Of a stretch of 64,000 bases of DNA, positions 41,661 to 50,009 are shown one piece after another (the first letter of the stretch is position 1; every line of letters begins with the position of its first letter). Below the pieces are notes generated by a model. It searched no databases and had not been told where the DNA came from. It was given only the letters and a program-made list of their open reading frames with translations. Origin of the DNA: Lysobacteraceae bacterium SCN 69-320 (GTDB lineage: Bacteria; Pseudomonadota; Gammaproteobacteria; Xanthomonadales; Rhodanobacteraceae); assembly GCA_001725155.1 (NCBI GenBank), contig MEFP01000015.1, positions 1 through 64,000 of the forward strand, given 5' to 3'. The position numbers and the translations under genes are program-made.

Positions 41661-42188
41661 TCAGCTTCGCGCAACGACCGGTGTGGAAGCCTCGCCTGCC
41701 CACACCGCCAGCAGCGCCCGCGCCGCGCGCAGGTCGCGCTTGACCGTGGGGACGGAGATCGCCAGCGCCTCGGCGATCTGGTCGAGGTCGATGCCGACCA
41801 AGGTGTGCCATTCCAGCACCGCAGCCTTGCGCACATCGAGTTCGCGCAGGCGATCCAGTCCGTTGATCAGGTCGATCGCGTCGCCGGCACGGTCCGGCGG
41901 AGCCTCGATGCCGTCGTGCAGCGCCGCCGTTGCCACGCCTTCTCCACGCTTGCCGGTCCCGCGCGAGCGCTGGTGATCCAGGACGATCTGCCGCATCGCG
42001 AGCGCCGCCGTACGGAACAGATGCGCCCGGTCGACGCTGCAGTGCTCCCCGGCGTGCAGTTTCAGCCAGGCTTCGTGTACGAGCGCGGTCGTGTCGAGGG
42101 TGGCGCCGGCCAGGCGCAGGCGGCGCGCGCGCGTCTTCAGCTCCTGATACAGCGCAGCGAACAGGTCGGTGTCGAACGGCGAAGCCAT
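41661..42188 (-). CDS. ECF sigma factor of the kinase-linked type (module 1)
   Basis: 175 residues. Region 2 contains GATLDTTALVHEAWLKLHAG and the RAHLFRTAALAMRQIVLDHQ helix; region 4 contains LDQIAEALAISVPTVKRDLR. This 'TLDTTALVHEAW' pattern is the one of the ECF group found next to Ser/Thr kinases (ECF43 type), where the sigma factor itself is activated by phosphorylation instead of an anti-sigma factor, as in Xanthomonas citri (EcfK/PknS) and Vibrio (EcfP/PpkA2). The kinase gene is immediately upstream (35 nt). Assignment to that group is by eye. Confidence 0.9.
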   Translation of the reverse strand: MASPFDTDLFAALYQELKTRARRLRLAGATLDTTALVHEAWLKLHAGEHCSVDRAHLFRTAALAMRQIVLDHQRSRGTGKRGEGVATAALHDGIEAPPDRAGDAIDLINGLDRLRELDVRKAAVLEWHTLVGIDLDQIAEALAISVPTVKRDLRAARALLAVWAGEASTPVVARS

Positions 42189-42223
42189 GGCGCAGCTTAG
42201 CGCGTCGGCGAGGCGGAATCGGC

Positions 42224-44569
42224 TCAGCGGGCGGCCGCGTCCAAACCGGACAGCGCCAGCTCGCGGGAAAGTGTCGCGACCCGCGCGGCGTCAAGCGCGC
42301 CCAGCGCGTCGCGCGCCTGGACCGGACGGCCCAGGCGCAGCAGTGCATAGGCGAGGAAGGCCTGGGTTTCTTCGCGCGGCTGCTGCGCTTCCGGGTGTGC
42401 GCGCAGCTCGCCGAGCAGCCGGCGCGCCAGTGCGGCAAGGTCGGCCCAGGCCCCGTCGTGGACCTGGGCGTCCATCAGGTAGCGCGCCGTATTCATGCGC
42501 GGCATGAGCCCGGCGCCGGCGGATTGGAGTTCGGCCAGCAGGGAAGTCAGCTCGCGGCGTGCCTCGCCGTGCCTGCCGCTGCCGTCCAGCGCGCGGGCGC
42601 GATGCTGGCGCAGCTGACGTTCCCGATGGTTGCCGGGACCGTACACGGCGCGCAACTCCGGCAGCACAGCCTCGGCGACGCCCAGGGCGTCCGCATAGCG
42701 GTGCTGCCGATTGAGCAGATACACGCGCGTTTCGGCGATGCGCAGCCGCATCGCGACAAAGCGCTGCGCGTCCCGTGCGACGGCCGCATCGGCCGAATCC
42801 AGCCAGCGTGCCGCCTCGTCGTAGCGATTGAGCCAGATGAGATTCTGGGCGAGGTTGTGCCGCGCGTAGGCGTCCTCTTCCGGCCAGCGTTCTGCCTGCG
42901 CCGCGGCCAGCGCCTGAGCGCGCTGCTGCCAGGGCAAGGCCGCCGCATACCGGCCCTGCCAGGCTTCGGTCAGGCCTCGCTCGGTCAGGACGCCGATGCG
43001 CGCCAGCACGGCACGAGGGTCGCCGTCGCGAGTCAGTCCGATGGCCTGATCGAGCAGCGTTGCCGCGTGCGTGAAGTTGCCTTCGCCGCGCTCCAGCACC
43101 GCGAGGTAGCGCAGGTTGAAGGCCAGATCTACCGGGTCACCGCCGTCGGCGACGGCGCGTTCGAGCAGGCCGCGCGCCGCCGCCAGTTCGCCCACACCGT
43201 TGAGCGCACTGGCGATGTGGTGGGTGAGACGGGTGCGGATCGGCGTGCGGATGTCGCCGCGCTTCTGCAGCGATTCCAGTGCCGACAGCAGCACTTCACG
43301 CGCCGTGACGTCCGGGCGGTTGGCGACTGAAGGGTCCGCCGCGCTCATCAGCGACGACAGCAGGACACTGACCTCCCGGGAAATGGCCGCCTCGTCCTCG
43401 GCGCGCAGCGCCGCGGCTTCGGCGGCTCGCTGGGCCTCGCGTGCCTGACGCGCCTGCACTGCGACTCCGGCGACACCGGCGCCGAGTGCGATCGCGGCCA
43501 GCGCGGCGAAGCCGCTTGCCGCACGATGACGGCCGACGAAACGGCGCACGCGGTAGCTCCAGCGCGCTGGCCGCGCCTGCACGGGACGTCCCTGGCGCCA
43601 GCATTCAAGGTCGTCGCCGAGCGCCTGGGCGCTCGGATAGCGCTCACCAGCCGCATCGGCGGTCGACTGCAGCACGATGGCGGCCAGGTCCGCGTCGAGC
43701 TGGCGCCGCCACTGTGCCGCCGCAAGGTCGCGTGCAGTCCGGCCGAGCAGCAGCTCGCCCAGCAGCAGACCGAGCTGGAACACATCCGTCGCCGTCTGTG
43801 GCGGCTCGCCGCGCAGCTGTTCGGGCGCCGCGTAGCGCGGAGTGTGGGCGAGGCCGCCGACCGTGGCTTCGTCTTCGTCGAGCAGGCGCGCGATACCGAA
43901 ATCGAGCAGATGCGGACTGCCTTCGCCGTCGACGAGCACGTTGGCCGGCTTGATGTCGCGATGCAGGACCAGATGCCGGTGGGCGTGCTCGACCGCGCGA
44001 CACAGCCGCGCGACCAGGGCCACGCACCCCCGCCGGTCCACCTGGTTCGCGGCGACGTAGCGGTCGATGCGCACGCCGTCCACGTATTCGAGCACGAGCC
44101 AGGCGCGACCGCCGGCATCGACACCCGCGTCGAGCAGGCGGGCGATGGCGGGATGGTCCAGCCGGGCCAGGACGCGCTGCTCGCGGGCGAAGCGCTGACG
44201 CGCCGGCGCGCCGGCCATGGTGTCGTGCAGCAGCTTGACCGCGACGCGCTGACTGAAATCAGCCTGATCGCGGCGCGCCTCCCACACTTCGCCCATACCA
44301 CCGCGTCCGAGCAGGCGCACCAGCGTGCAGTTGCCGACGCGCTGGCCGGGCAGCGGACCGTCGGCATCGGTTTCCTGCAACAGCGCATCCCGCAGGCTGC
44401 CGGCCGATGGGCTGGCCGGAACCCGTGCGTCGGCCTGCAGCAGCGCCTGTACGGCTGCGCGCACCTGGGCATCGTCCACGGCGTCGAGCGCGTGCTCGCG
44501 GCTGATCGCGTCGAGATCGGCGATTTCCTCGAAAAGCGCCAGTGCCCGCTGCATCGTCGATGCGTCCAT
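42224..44569 (-). CDS. Membrane Ser/Thr protein kinase with C-terminal repeat domain (module 1)
   Basis: 781 residues. N-terminal helical region 1-75; kinase domain about 80-335 with Gly loop GRGGMGEV at 88-95, Lys112, HRDIKPAN at 203-210 (catalytic Asp205) and DFG at 223-225; one membrane helix at about 351-372. The remaining 400 residues are helical, tetratricopeptide-like pairs, presumably periplasmic, and could sense a ligand. The order is secreted protein, kinase, ECF sigma, all minus strand with gaps of 27 and 35 nt. By analogy with PknS-type kinases it should phosphorylate the adjacent sigma factor. Confidence 0.93.
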   Translation of the reverse strand: MDASTMQRALALFEEIADLDAISREHALDAVDDAQVRAAVQALLQADARVPASPSAGSLRDALLQETDADGPLPGQRVGNCTLVRLLGRGGMGEVWEARRDQADFSQRVAVKLLHDTMAGAPARQRFAREQRVLARLDHPAIARLLDAGVDAGGRAWLVLEYVDGVRIDRYVAANQVDRRGCVALVARLCRAVEHAHRHLVLHRDIKPANVLVDGEGSPHLLDFGIARLLDEDEATVGGLAHTPRYAAPEQLRGEPPQTATDVFQLGLLLGELLLGRTARDLAAAQWRRQLDADLAAIVLQSTADAAGERYPSAQALGDDLECWRQGRPVQARPARWSYRVRRFVGRHRAASGFAALAAIALGAGVAGVAVQARQAREAQRAAEAAALRAEDEAAISREVSVLLSSLMSAADPSVANRPDVTAREVLLSALESLQKRGDIRTPIRTRLTHHIASALNGVGELAAARGLLERAVADGGDPVDLAFNLRYLAVLERGEGNFTHAATLLDQAIGLTRDGDPRAVLARIGVLTERGLTEAWQGRYAAALPWQQRAQALAAAQAERWPEEDAYARHNLAQNLIWLNRYDEAARWLDSADAAVARDAQRFVAMRLRIAETRVYLLNRQHRYADALGVAEAVLPELRAVYGPGNHRERQLRQHRARALDGSGRHGEARRELTSLLAELQSAGAGLMPRMNTARYLMDAQVHDGAWADLAALARRLLGELRAHPEAQQPREETQAFLAYALLRLGRPVQARDALGALDAARVATLSRELALSGLDAAAR

Positions 44570-44596
44570 CGGTCCGCCGTCCGGAGTCGGCGTTGC

Positions 44597-46141
44597 TCAG
44601 TCCATTCCCGAGGCGAAGATATAGTCAGGACCGACGAAGCGCATCACCAGCACATCGTGATCGACGTTGCCGGGATCGTTGGCTTCGTACTGGCGGTCGC
44701 CGATGACGACAGGCCTGCCCTGGTCGAGCAGCAGCGCAGCGCCCCAATGGCGGCGGGTCTCGTTCAGCGTACCGTTGAACGCCTGGAAGACGTAGGGCTC
44801 CGAGAGGCCGGGAATCGCCGGCCAGCTGTAGCGGAAGCCGCCGGGCCAGGCCGAATCGGCCGTGCGTACGAAACGGCCGAGCAGCACATGCTCGAAGCGC
44901 GCGCCGCCCTCGACGCGCCAGCTTCCGGCGAACCAGAGCAAGCCGCGCAGCGCGTCGTAGGCGGCGTCGAGCACGAGGCAGGATTCGCCGCGCAGCACGG
45001 CCGTGGCGGCGTCGCAAAGGTCGTCCGCGAGCCAGGCCACCGCATCGGTCGTGCGCAGCGCCCCGCTGGCCTGGTCGATCGGAATGCGCTGCAACGCCGG
45101 CTTGAACAGCGGGCCGTAGGCATCGGCGCCCGGCGCGCGGTTGAGCACCAGCAGCAGCGCGTTGTCGAAACCGAGCGTGCCGGGCCCGGTCTCCACGGCG
45201 AGGGCGCCGACGCTGACGTCGCCGAGCGCGTCGCCGGCTTCGTAGCGCTGCAGCTCGCTGACGGCGTCATAGCGGCGCACCTGCACCCGGCGGCGGTCGC
45301 CACCGTTGCGCACATAGTCGAGCGCCAGGAAGAAGTCGTGCGGCAGCGCACCGGCCGCACGCGAGAAGCGTACGCGGCGCGCGACTTCGTACTCGCCGTC
45401 CGCGCCGACGACATGGAACACGGGACTGTCGAAGCTCGTATTCGCGTACGTGTCCCTGCCTTCCGCATCCATCAGCGTGAACGCGCCGTCGCTCGGGGGA
45501 TTGGGTGCCGTCGTCTGGTTGTACGCCAGCGCGGTGACCACCCAGCCGGTGCCGGGCTGAACGTCCAGATCGCCGAGCTCGGGCGCGTAGGCGGGACTGC
45601 TGGCGCTGGAGGCGATGCTGCAGCCCGCCGGCCAGCTGTTGCCCCATCCCCAGCTGCGGAACGACGTGTCCGCGCTGCCGTCCAGAAAGACGCGGCAAAC
45701 GGTGACCCGGCCGTAACTGCTTTCCTGGGAACTGAAGGCGTAGTAAGCCGTGTTGCCGTACAGCACCGGACCGGCCACCGAGAGCACGCCCGTGTGGCGC
45801 AGAATCTGGCCGTTGTTGCCGACGTCACCGAAGCTCGCATCGCGGGATCCGTCGGCGTTCAGACGCAGCAGGCCCACGCGCCCGGAGGGACCGGGATTGA
45901 TCAGCGCCAGACCGAGGTACTTGCCGTCCGGCAATACGACGATGCCGCGCCCGGCGTCGAAGCTCGTGCCGCCGGCCAGGCTGTCGAACGCCGCGATCGT
46001 CGAGCCGCGGCCGATGCCGTTGTAGAGCGCCGGATTCAACGTCGCATTGAAGCGCACGTCCAGATCCACCGCGCTCGCCGCCGCGGCTGCCGTCGCGACC
46101 AGCCCCCACCATCCTCCGAACAACCATCTTGTCCCGCGCAT
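44597..46141 (-). CDS. Secreted delta-60-repeat-like protein (module 1)
   Basis: 514 residues from the ATG with the strong GAGGAG site; an ATG six codons earlier (46159) has none. Signal peptide at 1-25. Repeats of the delta-60 kind are visible: LLRLNADGSRDASFGDVGNN and CRVFLDGSADTSFRSWGW, each followed by a strand. About 60-505 is therefore likely a beta-propeller-like fold. It ends DYIFASGMD, similar to the end of the beta-helix protein in module 2. It is first in a run with the kinase and sigma genes. Function unknown; a surface or secreted role is inferred from the signal peptide. Confidence 0.75.
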   Translation of the reverse strand: MRGTRWLFGGWWGLVATAAAAASAVDLDVRFNATLNPALYNGIGRGSTIAAFDSLAGGTSFDAGRGIVVLPDGKYLGLALINPGPSGRVGLLRLNADGSRDASFGDVGNNGQILRHTGVLSVAGPVLYGNTAYYAFSSQESSYGRVTVCRVFLDGSADTSFRSWGWGNSWPAGCSIASSASSPAYAPELGDLDVQPGTGWVVTALAYNQTTAPNPPSDGAFTLMDAEGRDTYANTSFDSPVFHVVGADGEYEVARRVRFSRAAGALPHDFFLALDYVRNGGDRRRVQVRRYDAVSELQRYEAGDALGDVSVGALAVETGPGTLGFDNALLLVLNRAPGADAYGPLFKPALQRIPIDQASGALRTTDAVAWLADDLCDAATAVLRGESCLVLDAAYDALRGLLWFAGSWRVEGGARFEHVLLGRFVRTADSAWPGGFRYSWPAIPGLSEPYVFQAFNGTLNETRRHWGAALLLDQGRPVVIGDRQYEANDPGNVDHDVLVMRFVGPDYIFASGMD

Positions 46142-46302
46142 CGAAGTTCTCCTCGCCATTGCCGGCGGAGGAAGAACGCCAAAACGGTGCAGCCGGGATC
46201 ACCCGCGGCGGGCCGAACGGGAGATACAGGGTGCCGCCGGGTCCGCCCGGCTCAGGACGGCCGGCGGCGGCGCCGGCCGGAAAGTCGCGCCTGCCGCGGC
46301 GC

Positions 46303-46974
46303 TCAGTGCACCCAGCGTCCGCCGCGGCGGCGCGGCGGATCGCGGAACTCGCTGGATGCGGCGCCGCTGCCGGCCTTTTCGCGTTCGCTGGCCGGGTGCA
46401 CGCGCCAGTACTGCGCGACCTGGGCGACGACCTGCGGAATGTGCGCCAGGCAGTCGTCGTATTCCTGTTCGGTCAGGCGCTCGAATTCGGCTTCGGCCGT
46501 CAGCACGCCTTCGTCGACCGACAGCGCCATGACCGGACCGAGCATCTCCATGAGCTGCGCGTCTTCGGCCAGGCGCGATTCCCAGGCACTGGCGCGCAGG
46601 TCGATCGCTCGGCTGACGCCTTCGCACCAGCCCGCGGCCGACAGCGCCACGCCGCCGTCCTCGAGGTCGACCTCGCCGAGTATCGGCTCGTAGGTTTCGG
46701 CGTCGATCTCGCCGACGATGGAATCGTTGAGCTTGGCCAGCAGCAGCAGGATGCGCTCGCCCTCTTCCTCGTCGGTGAACGGCGCATGCAGCACTTCGGG
46801 CAGCCATTCGTCCGGCAGCGCCGGATCCGGACCTATCGCGAGCAGGGTCAGCAGGCCATGCACGCCGTCGAGCAGCAGATCGGCTTCGTTCTCCCGCGCA
46901 TGGGCGCGCAGGTACTGATCGAGCTCGTCGAGCTCGTGGTCCTCGAGAGAGGGCGTGACTTCACGTTCGGTCAT
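46303..46974 (-). CDS. UPF0149 (YgfB/YecA-like) protein
   Basis: 223 residues, acidic helical protein. DLLLDGVHGLLTLLAIGPDP, LPDEWLPEVLHAPF and EYDDCLAHIPQVV follow the UPF0149 pattern. A basic tail (RDPPRRRGGRWVH) ends it; no Cys-rich SEC-C domain is visible. It overlaps the exonuclease gene by 4 nt (ATGA), so the two are translationally coupled. Related YgfB proteins regulate gene expression in Pseudomonas; here the role is unknown. Confidence 0.8.
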   Translation of the reverse strand: MTEREVTPSLEDHELDELDQYLRAHARENEADLLLDGVHGLLTLLAIGPDPALPDEWLPEVLHAPFTDEEEGERILLLLAKLNDSIVGEIDAETYEPILGEVDLEDGGVALSAAGWCEGVSRAIDLRASAWESRLAEDAQLMEMLGPVMALSVDEGVLTAEAEFERLTEQEYDDCLAHIPQVVAQVAQYWRVHPASEREKAGSGAASSEFRDPPRRRGGRWVH

Positions 46975-47741
46975 GCGTTGAGTTCCAGCAGCGCCGGTGC
47001 GTGGTCCGAAGGACGCTCCCAGCGGCGCGGTTCCAGATCTATGCTGGCGCCCGCGAAACGCGGCCGCAGCGCGTGGCTGGCCAGCACGAGGTCGATGCGC
47101 AGGCCGAGGTTGCGACGGAACGCGGCCTGGCGGTAGTCCCACCAGCTGAATGCGCCATCGTTGCTGTGAAATTCGCGAAAGCTGTCGAGCAGGCCGATGT
47201 CGAGCAGCTTGCGCAGCGCCGCGCGTTCCGGCTCGGAGCACAGGATCTGGTCCTTCCAGGCCACCGGATCGTGCACGTCGCGGTCGTCCGGCGCGATGTT
47301 GAAATCGCCGAGCACGACGAGGTTCGGATGCCGCGCCGCCTCATTGGCGAGGTAATCGGTCACACGGGCCAGCCAGTTGAGCTTGTAGGCGTATTTGTCG
47401 CTGCCGACGGCCTGGCCGTTGACGACGTAGAGATTCGCGATGCGCAGGTCGCCGACGTCGGCGATCAGGATGCGCCGCTGCGGATCGTCGAGGCCGGGTA
47501 TGTCGGTCACCACGTTCTGCGGCATGTCGTGGCGCGACAGCAGTGCGACGCCGTTGTAGGTCTTCTGCCCCGAGAACACGCTGCGGTAGCCCAGCGCGGC
47601 CAGTTCGGTATCTGGAAATTTGGAATCTTCCAGTTTTGTCTCCTGCAGCGCGACGATGTCGGGCTGCGCGGCCGCCAGCCATTGCTTGAGGTGCGGCAGC
47701 CGCACGTTGAGCGAATTGACGTTCCAGGTCGCGATTTTCAT
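46971..47741 (-). CDS. xth: Exodeoxyribonuclease III
   Basis: 256 residues. AP endonuclease and 3' exonuclease of the ExoIII family. Motifs: MKIATWNVNSLNVR, VALQETKLED with the metal-binding Glu, ANLYVVNG, VLGDFNIAPDD with Asp and Asn, FSWWDYR, LRIDLVLAS, and the C-terminal PSDHAPALLELN with Asp-His. It removes damaged 3' ends and abasic sites. Its stop overlaps the UPF0149 start. Confidence 0.96.
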   Translation of the reverse strand: MKIATWNVNSLNVRLPHLKQWLAAAQPDIVALQETKLEDSKFPDTELAALGYRSVFSGQKTYNGVALLSRHDMPQNVVTDIPGLDDPQRRILIADVGDLRIANLYVVNGQAVGSDKYAYKLNWLARVTDYLANEAARHPNLVVLGDFNIAPDDRDVHDPVAWKDQILCSEPERAALRKLLDIGLLDSFREFHSNDGAFSWWDYRQAAFRRNLGLRIDLVLASHALRPRFAGASIDLEPRRWERPSDHAPALLELNA

Positions 47742-47859
47742 GCGCGCAGTCTAGTGTCCCGTCCTGCAGATAGCCACCGGCGAGCGCCGCTGCCGCAGGC
47801 CTGCGGCAGCGTTCGCCGTGCCGGCACGCACGCGTGCCGCGGCCGGTGTCCGGCCCGGC

Positions 47860-49902
47860 TCAGACCAGGCCGTAGCTGTGCAGCAGCGCGTCGGTTTCCG
47901 GTTCGCGGCCGCGGAATGCGACGAAGCTTTCCAGCGCCGGCCGCGAGCCGCCGACCGCGAGCACTTCGCGGCGGAAATCGGCGCCGGTGGCCTTGTTGAA
48001 CACGCCTTCGGCCTCGAAGCGCGCGAACGCGTCGGCCGACAGCACTTCGGCCCAGAGATAGCTGTAATAGCCGGCGCCGTAGCCGCCGGCGAAGATGTGG
48101 GTGAAGCTGTGCGCGAAGCGCTGCCAGGCCGGCGGCTGCACGACGGCGACTTCGCGGCGCACCTGCTGCAGCACCGCGTCCGTGCGCGCGCCCTGCGCCG
48201 GATCGAAACCCAGATGCAGGCGGAAATCGAACAGGGCGAACTCGAGCTGGCGTACGAGGAACATGCCGGCCTGGAAATGCCGCGCCGCGAGCATGCGCTG
48301 GAACAGCGCCTCGGGCAGTGCCTCGCCGGTCTGGTAGTGGCGCGCGAACAGGTCCAGCGTCTCGCGCTGCCAGCCGAAGTTCTCCAGGAACTGGCTCGGC
48401 AGCTCAACCGCATCCCATTCCACGCCGCTGATGCCGGACACGCCCGGAAAGTCGATCTCGGTCAGCAGATGGTGCAGGCCGTGGCCGAATTCGTGGAACA
48501 GGGTCAGCACGTCGTCGTGGGTCAGCAGCGACGGCGCCGTCGCGGTCGGCGGCGCAAAGTTGCAGGTCAGATAGGCGATGGGCCGGTGCAGGCCGTCGGC
48601 ATCGCGGAAGCGCGATCGGCAGACATCCATCCACGCGCCGCCGCGCTTGCCGCTGCGCGCGTAGAGGTCGACGTAGGCGCCGGCGATCAGCTGGCCGTTC
48701 GCGTCGAACACTTCGTAATAGGCGACGTCCTCGTGCCAGACGTCGACGCCGTCGCGGCGCTGCAGGCGTATGCCGAACACGCGCTCGCAGATGCCGAACA
48801 GGCCGTCGATGACCGCCGGCAGCGGGAAATACGGCTTGAGTTCTTCCTCGTTGAGCTGGAAGCGGCGCTCGCGCAGTTTCTCGGACGCATAGCCGATGTC
48901 CCAGGGCTGCAGGTCGGCCAGGCCGAGCTCGGCTGCCGCGAACGCGCGCAGCTCGGCGATTTCGCGCTCGGCGACGGGTTTGGCACGGCGCACGAGGTCG
49001 GCGAGGAAATCCAGCACCTTCTGCGGCGAGGTCGCCATCTTCGTCGCGAGCGATTCCTCGGCGGCATTGGCGAAGCCGAGCAGTTGCGCCGCTTCGTGGC
49101 GCAGCGCAAGGATCTGCTCGATGCGCCCGGAGTTGTCGAAGCGGCCGGCGTCCGGGCCCTGGTCCGATGCGCGCGTCGAATAGGCCGTGTAGACGCGTTC
49201 GCGCAACGCACGGTCGTCGGCATAGGTCAGCACGGCCTGTACGCTGGGTTGCTTGAGCGTGACGAGCCAGCCGTCGAGCTCCTTCTCCCGTGCATAGGCG
49301 GCGAGCACGGCACGGCCGGATTCGGGAATGCCGGCGAGCAGGGCCGGGTCGGTCAGGTGCTCGGTCCAGGCCTCGCTCGCGTCGAGCACGGCTTCCTCGA
49401 ACTCGGTCGAAAGCCGCGACAGCTCGTTGGCGATGGTCTTGAAGCGCGAACGCGCCGGCTCTTCGAGCGCCACGCCGGACAGGCGGAAGTCGCGCAGCGC
49501 GTGCTCGGTCAGGGTGCGCGCCGGTCGCGGCAGGCCGGCGAAGTCGCCGCGCCGGGCGACGGCGTCGACGGCCGCATACAGGTCGCGGTTCTGGCCCAGT
49601 TCGGTGGAGTGCTCGGTGATCGCTTCCAGCGCCGTCGAATAGGCCTTGCGCAGTTCTTCGGAATCCTTGACCGAATGCAGGTGCGATACCGGCGACCAGG
49701 CCCGGCCCAGGCGTTCCTCCCAGGCTTCCTGCGGCAGCAGCGTATTGGCGAAATCGCGGGCGTCCGGCGCGGCGGTCAGCGTGGCTATCGCTTCGCGGTA
49801 GTCGTGCAGGATACGTTCGACGGCCGGCACGACGTGCTCGGGCCGGATCTCCGAAAACGCCGGCAGCTCGCCGTCGCGCAGCAGGGGGTTGGTCGCATCC
49901 AT
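47860..49902 (-). CDS. prlC: Oligopeptidase A (M3 metallopeptidase)
   Basis: Cytoplasmic zinc peptidase that finishes breakdown of peptides and cleaved signal peptides. 680 residues, the normal length. The zinc site HEFGH is at 470-474, inside VLTLFHEFGHGLHHLLTEID; the third ligand should be the Glu about 25 residues on (SGVEWDAVELPSQF). The C-terminal substrate-binding Tyr region is FAGGYGAGYYSYLWAEVLSA. No signal peptide. Confidence 0.95.
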   Translation of the reverse strand: MDATNPLLRDGELPAFSEIRPEHVVPAVERILHDYREAIATLTAAPDARDFANTLLPQEAWEERLGRAWSPVSHLHSVKDSEELRKAYSTALEAITEHSTELGQNRDLYAAVDAVARRGDFAGLPRPARTLTEHALRDFRLSGVALEEPARSRFKTIANELSRLSTEFEEAVLDASEAWTEHLTDPALLAGIPESGRAVLAAYAREKELDGWLVTLKQPSVQAVLTYADDRALRERVYTAYSTRASDQGPDAGRFDNSGRIEQILALRHEAAQLLGFANAAEESLATKMATSPQKVLDFLADLVRRAKPVAEREIAELRAFAAAELGLADLQPWDIGYASEKLRERRFQLNEEELKPYFPLPAVIDGLFGICERVFGIRLQRRDGVDVWHEDVAYYEVFDANGQLIAGAYVDLYARSGKRGGAWMDVCRSRFRDADGLHRPIAYLTCNFAPPTATAPSLLTHDDVLTLFHEFGHGLHHLLTEIDFPGVSGISGVEWDAVELPSQFLENFGWQRETLDLFARHYQTGEALPEALFQRMLAARHFQAGMFLVRQLEFALFDFRLHLGFDPAQGARTDAVLQQVRREVAVVQPPAWQRFAHSFTHIFAGGYGAGYYSYLWAEVLSADAFARFEAEGVFNKATGADFRREVLAVGGSRPALESFVAFRGREPETDALLHSYGLV

Positions 49903-50009
49903 GGTCGCTGTCCGGAACGGGGCAAACCGCCAAGGTGTAGCGCGGCCGCCGGAAAATCAAGCGCGCGCGCCTGCGCCGCGGCGGTCGGGCTCGGCGTAGC
50001 ATTGCCTGC

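Noticed and set aside
43526-46693. Plus-strand open frame of about 1,050 codons across the module 1 kinase and secreted protein
   Set aside because: Shadow of two real minus-strand genes; no motif.
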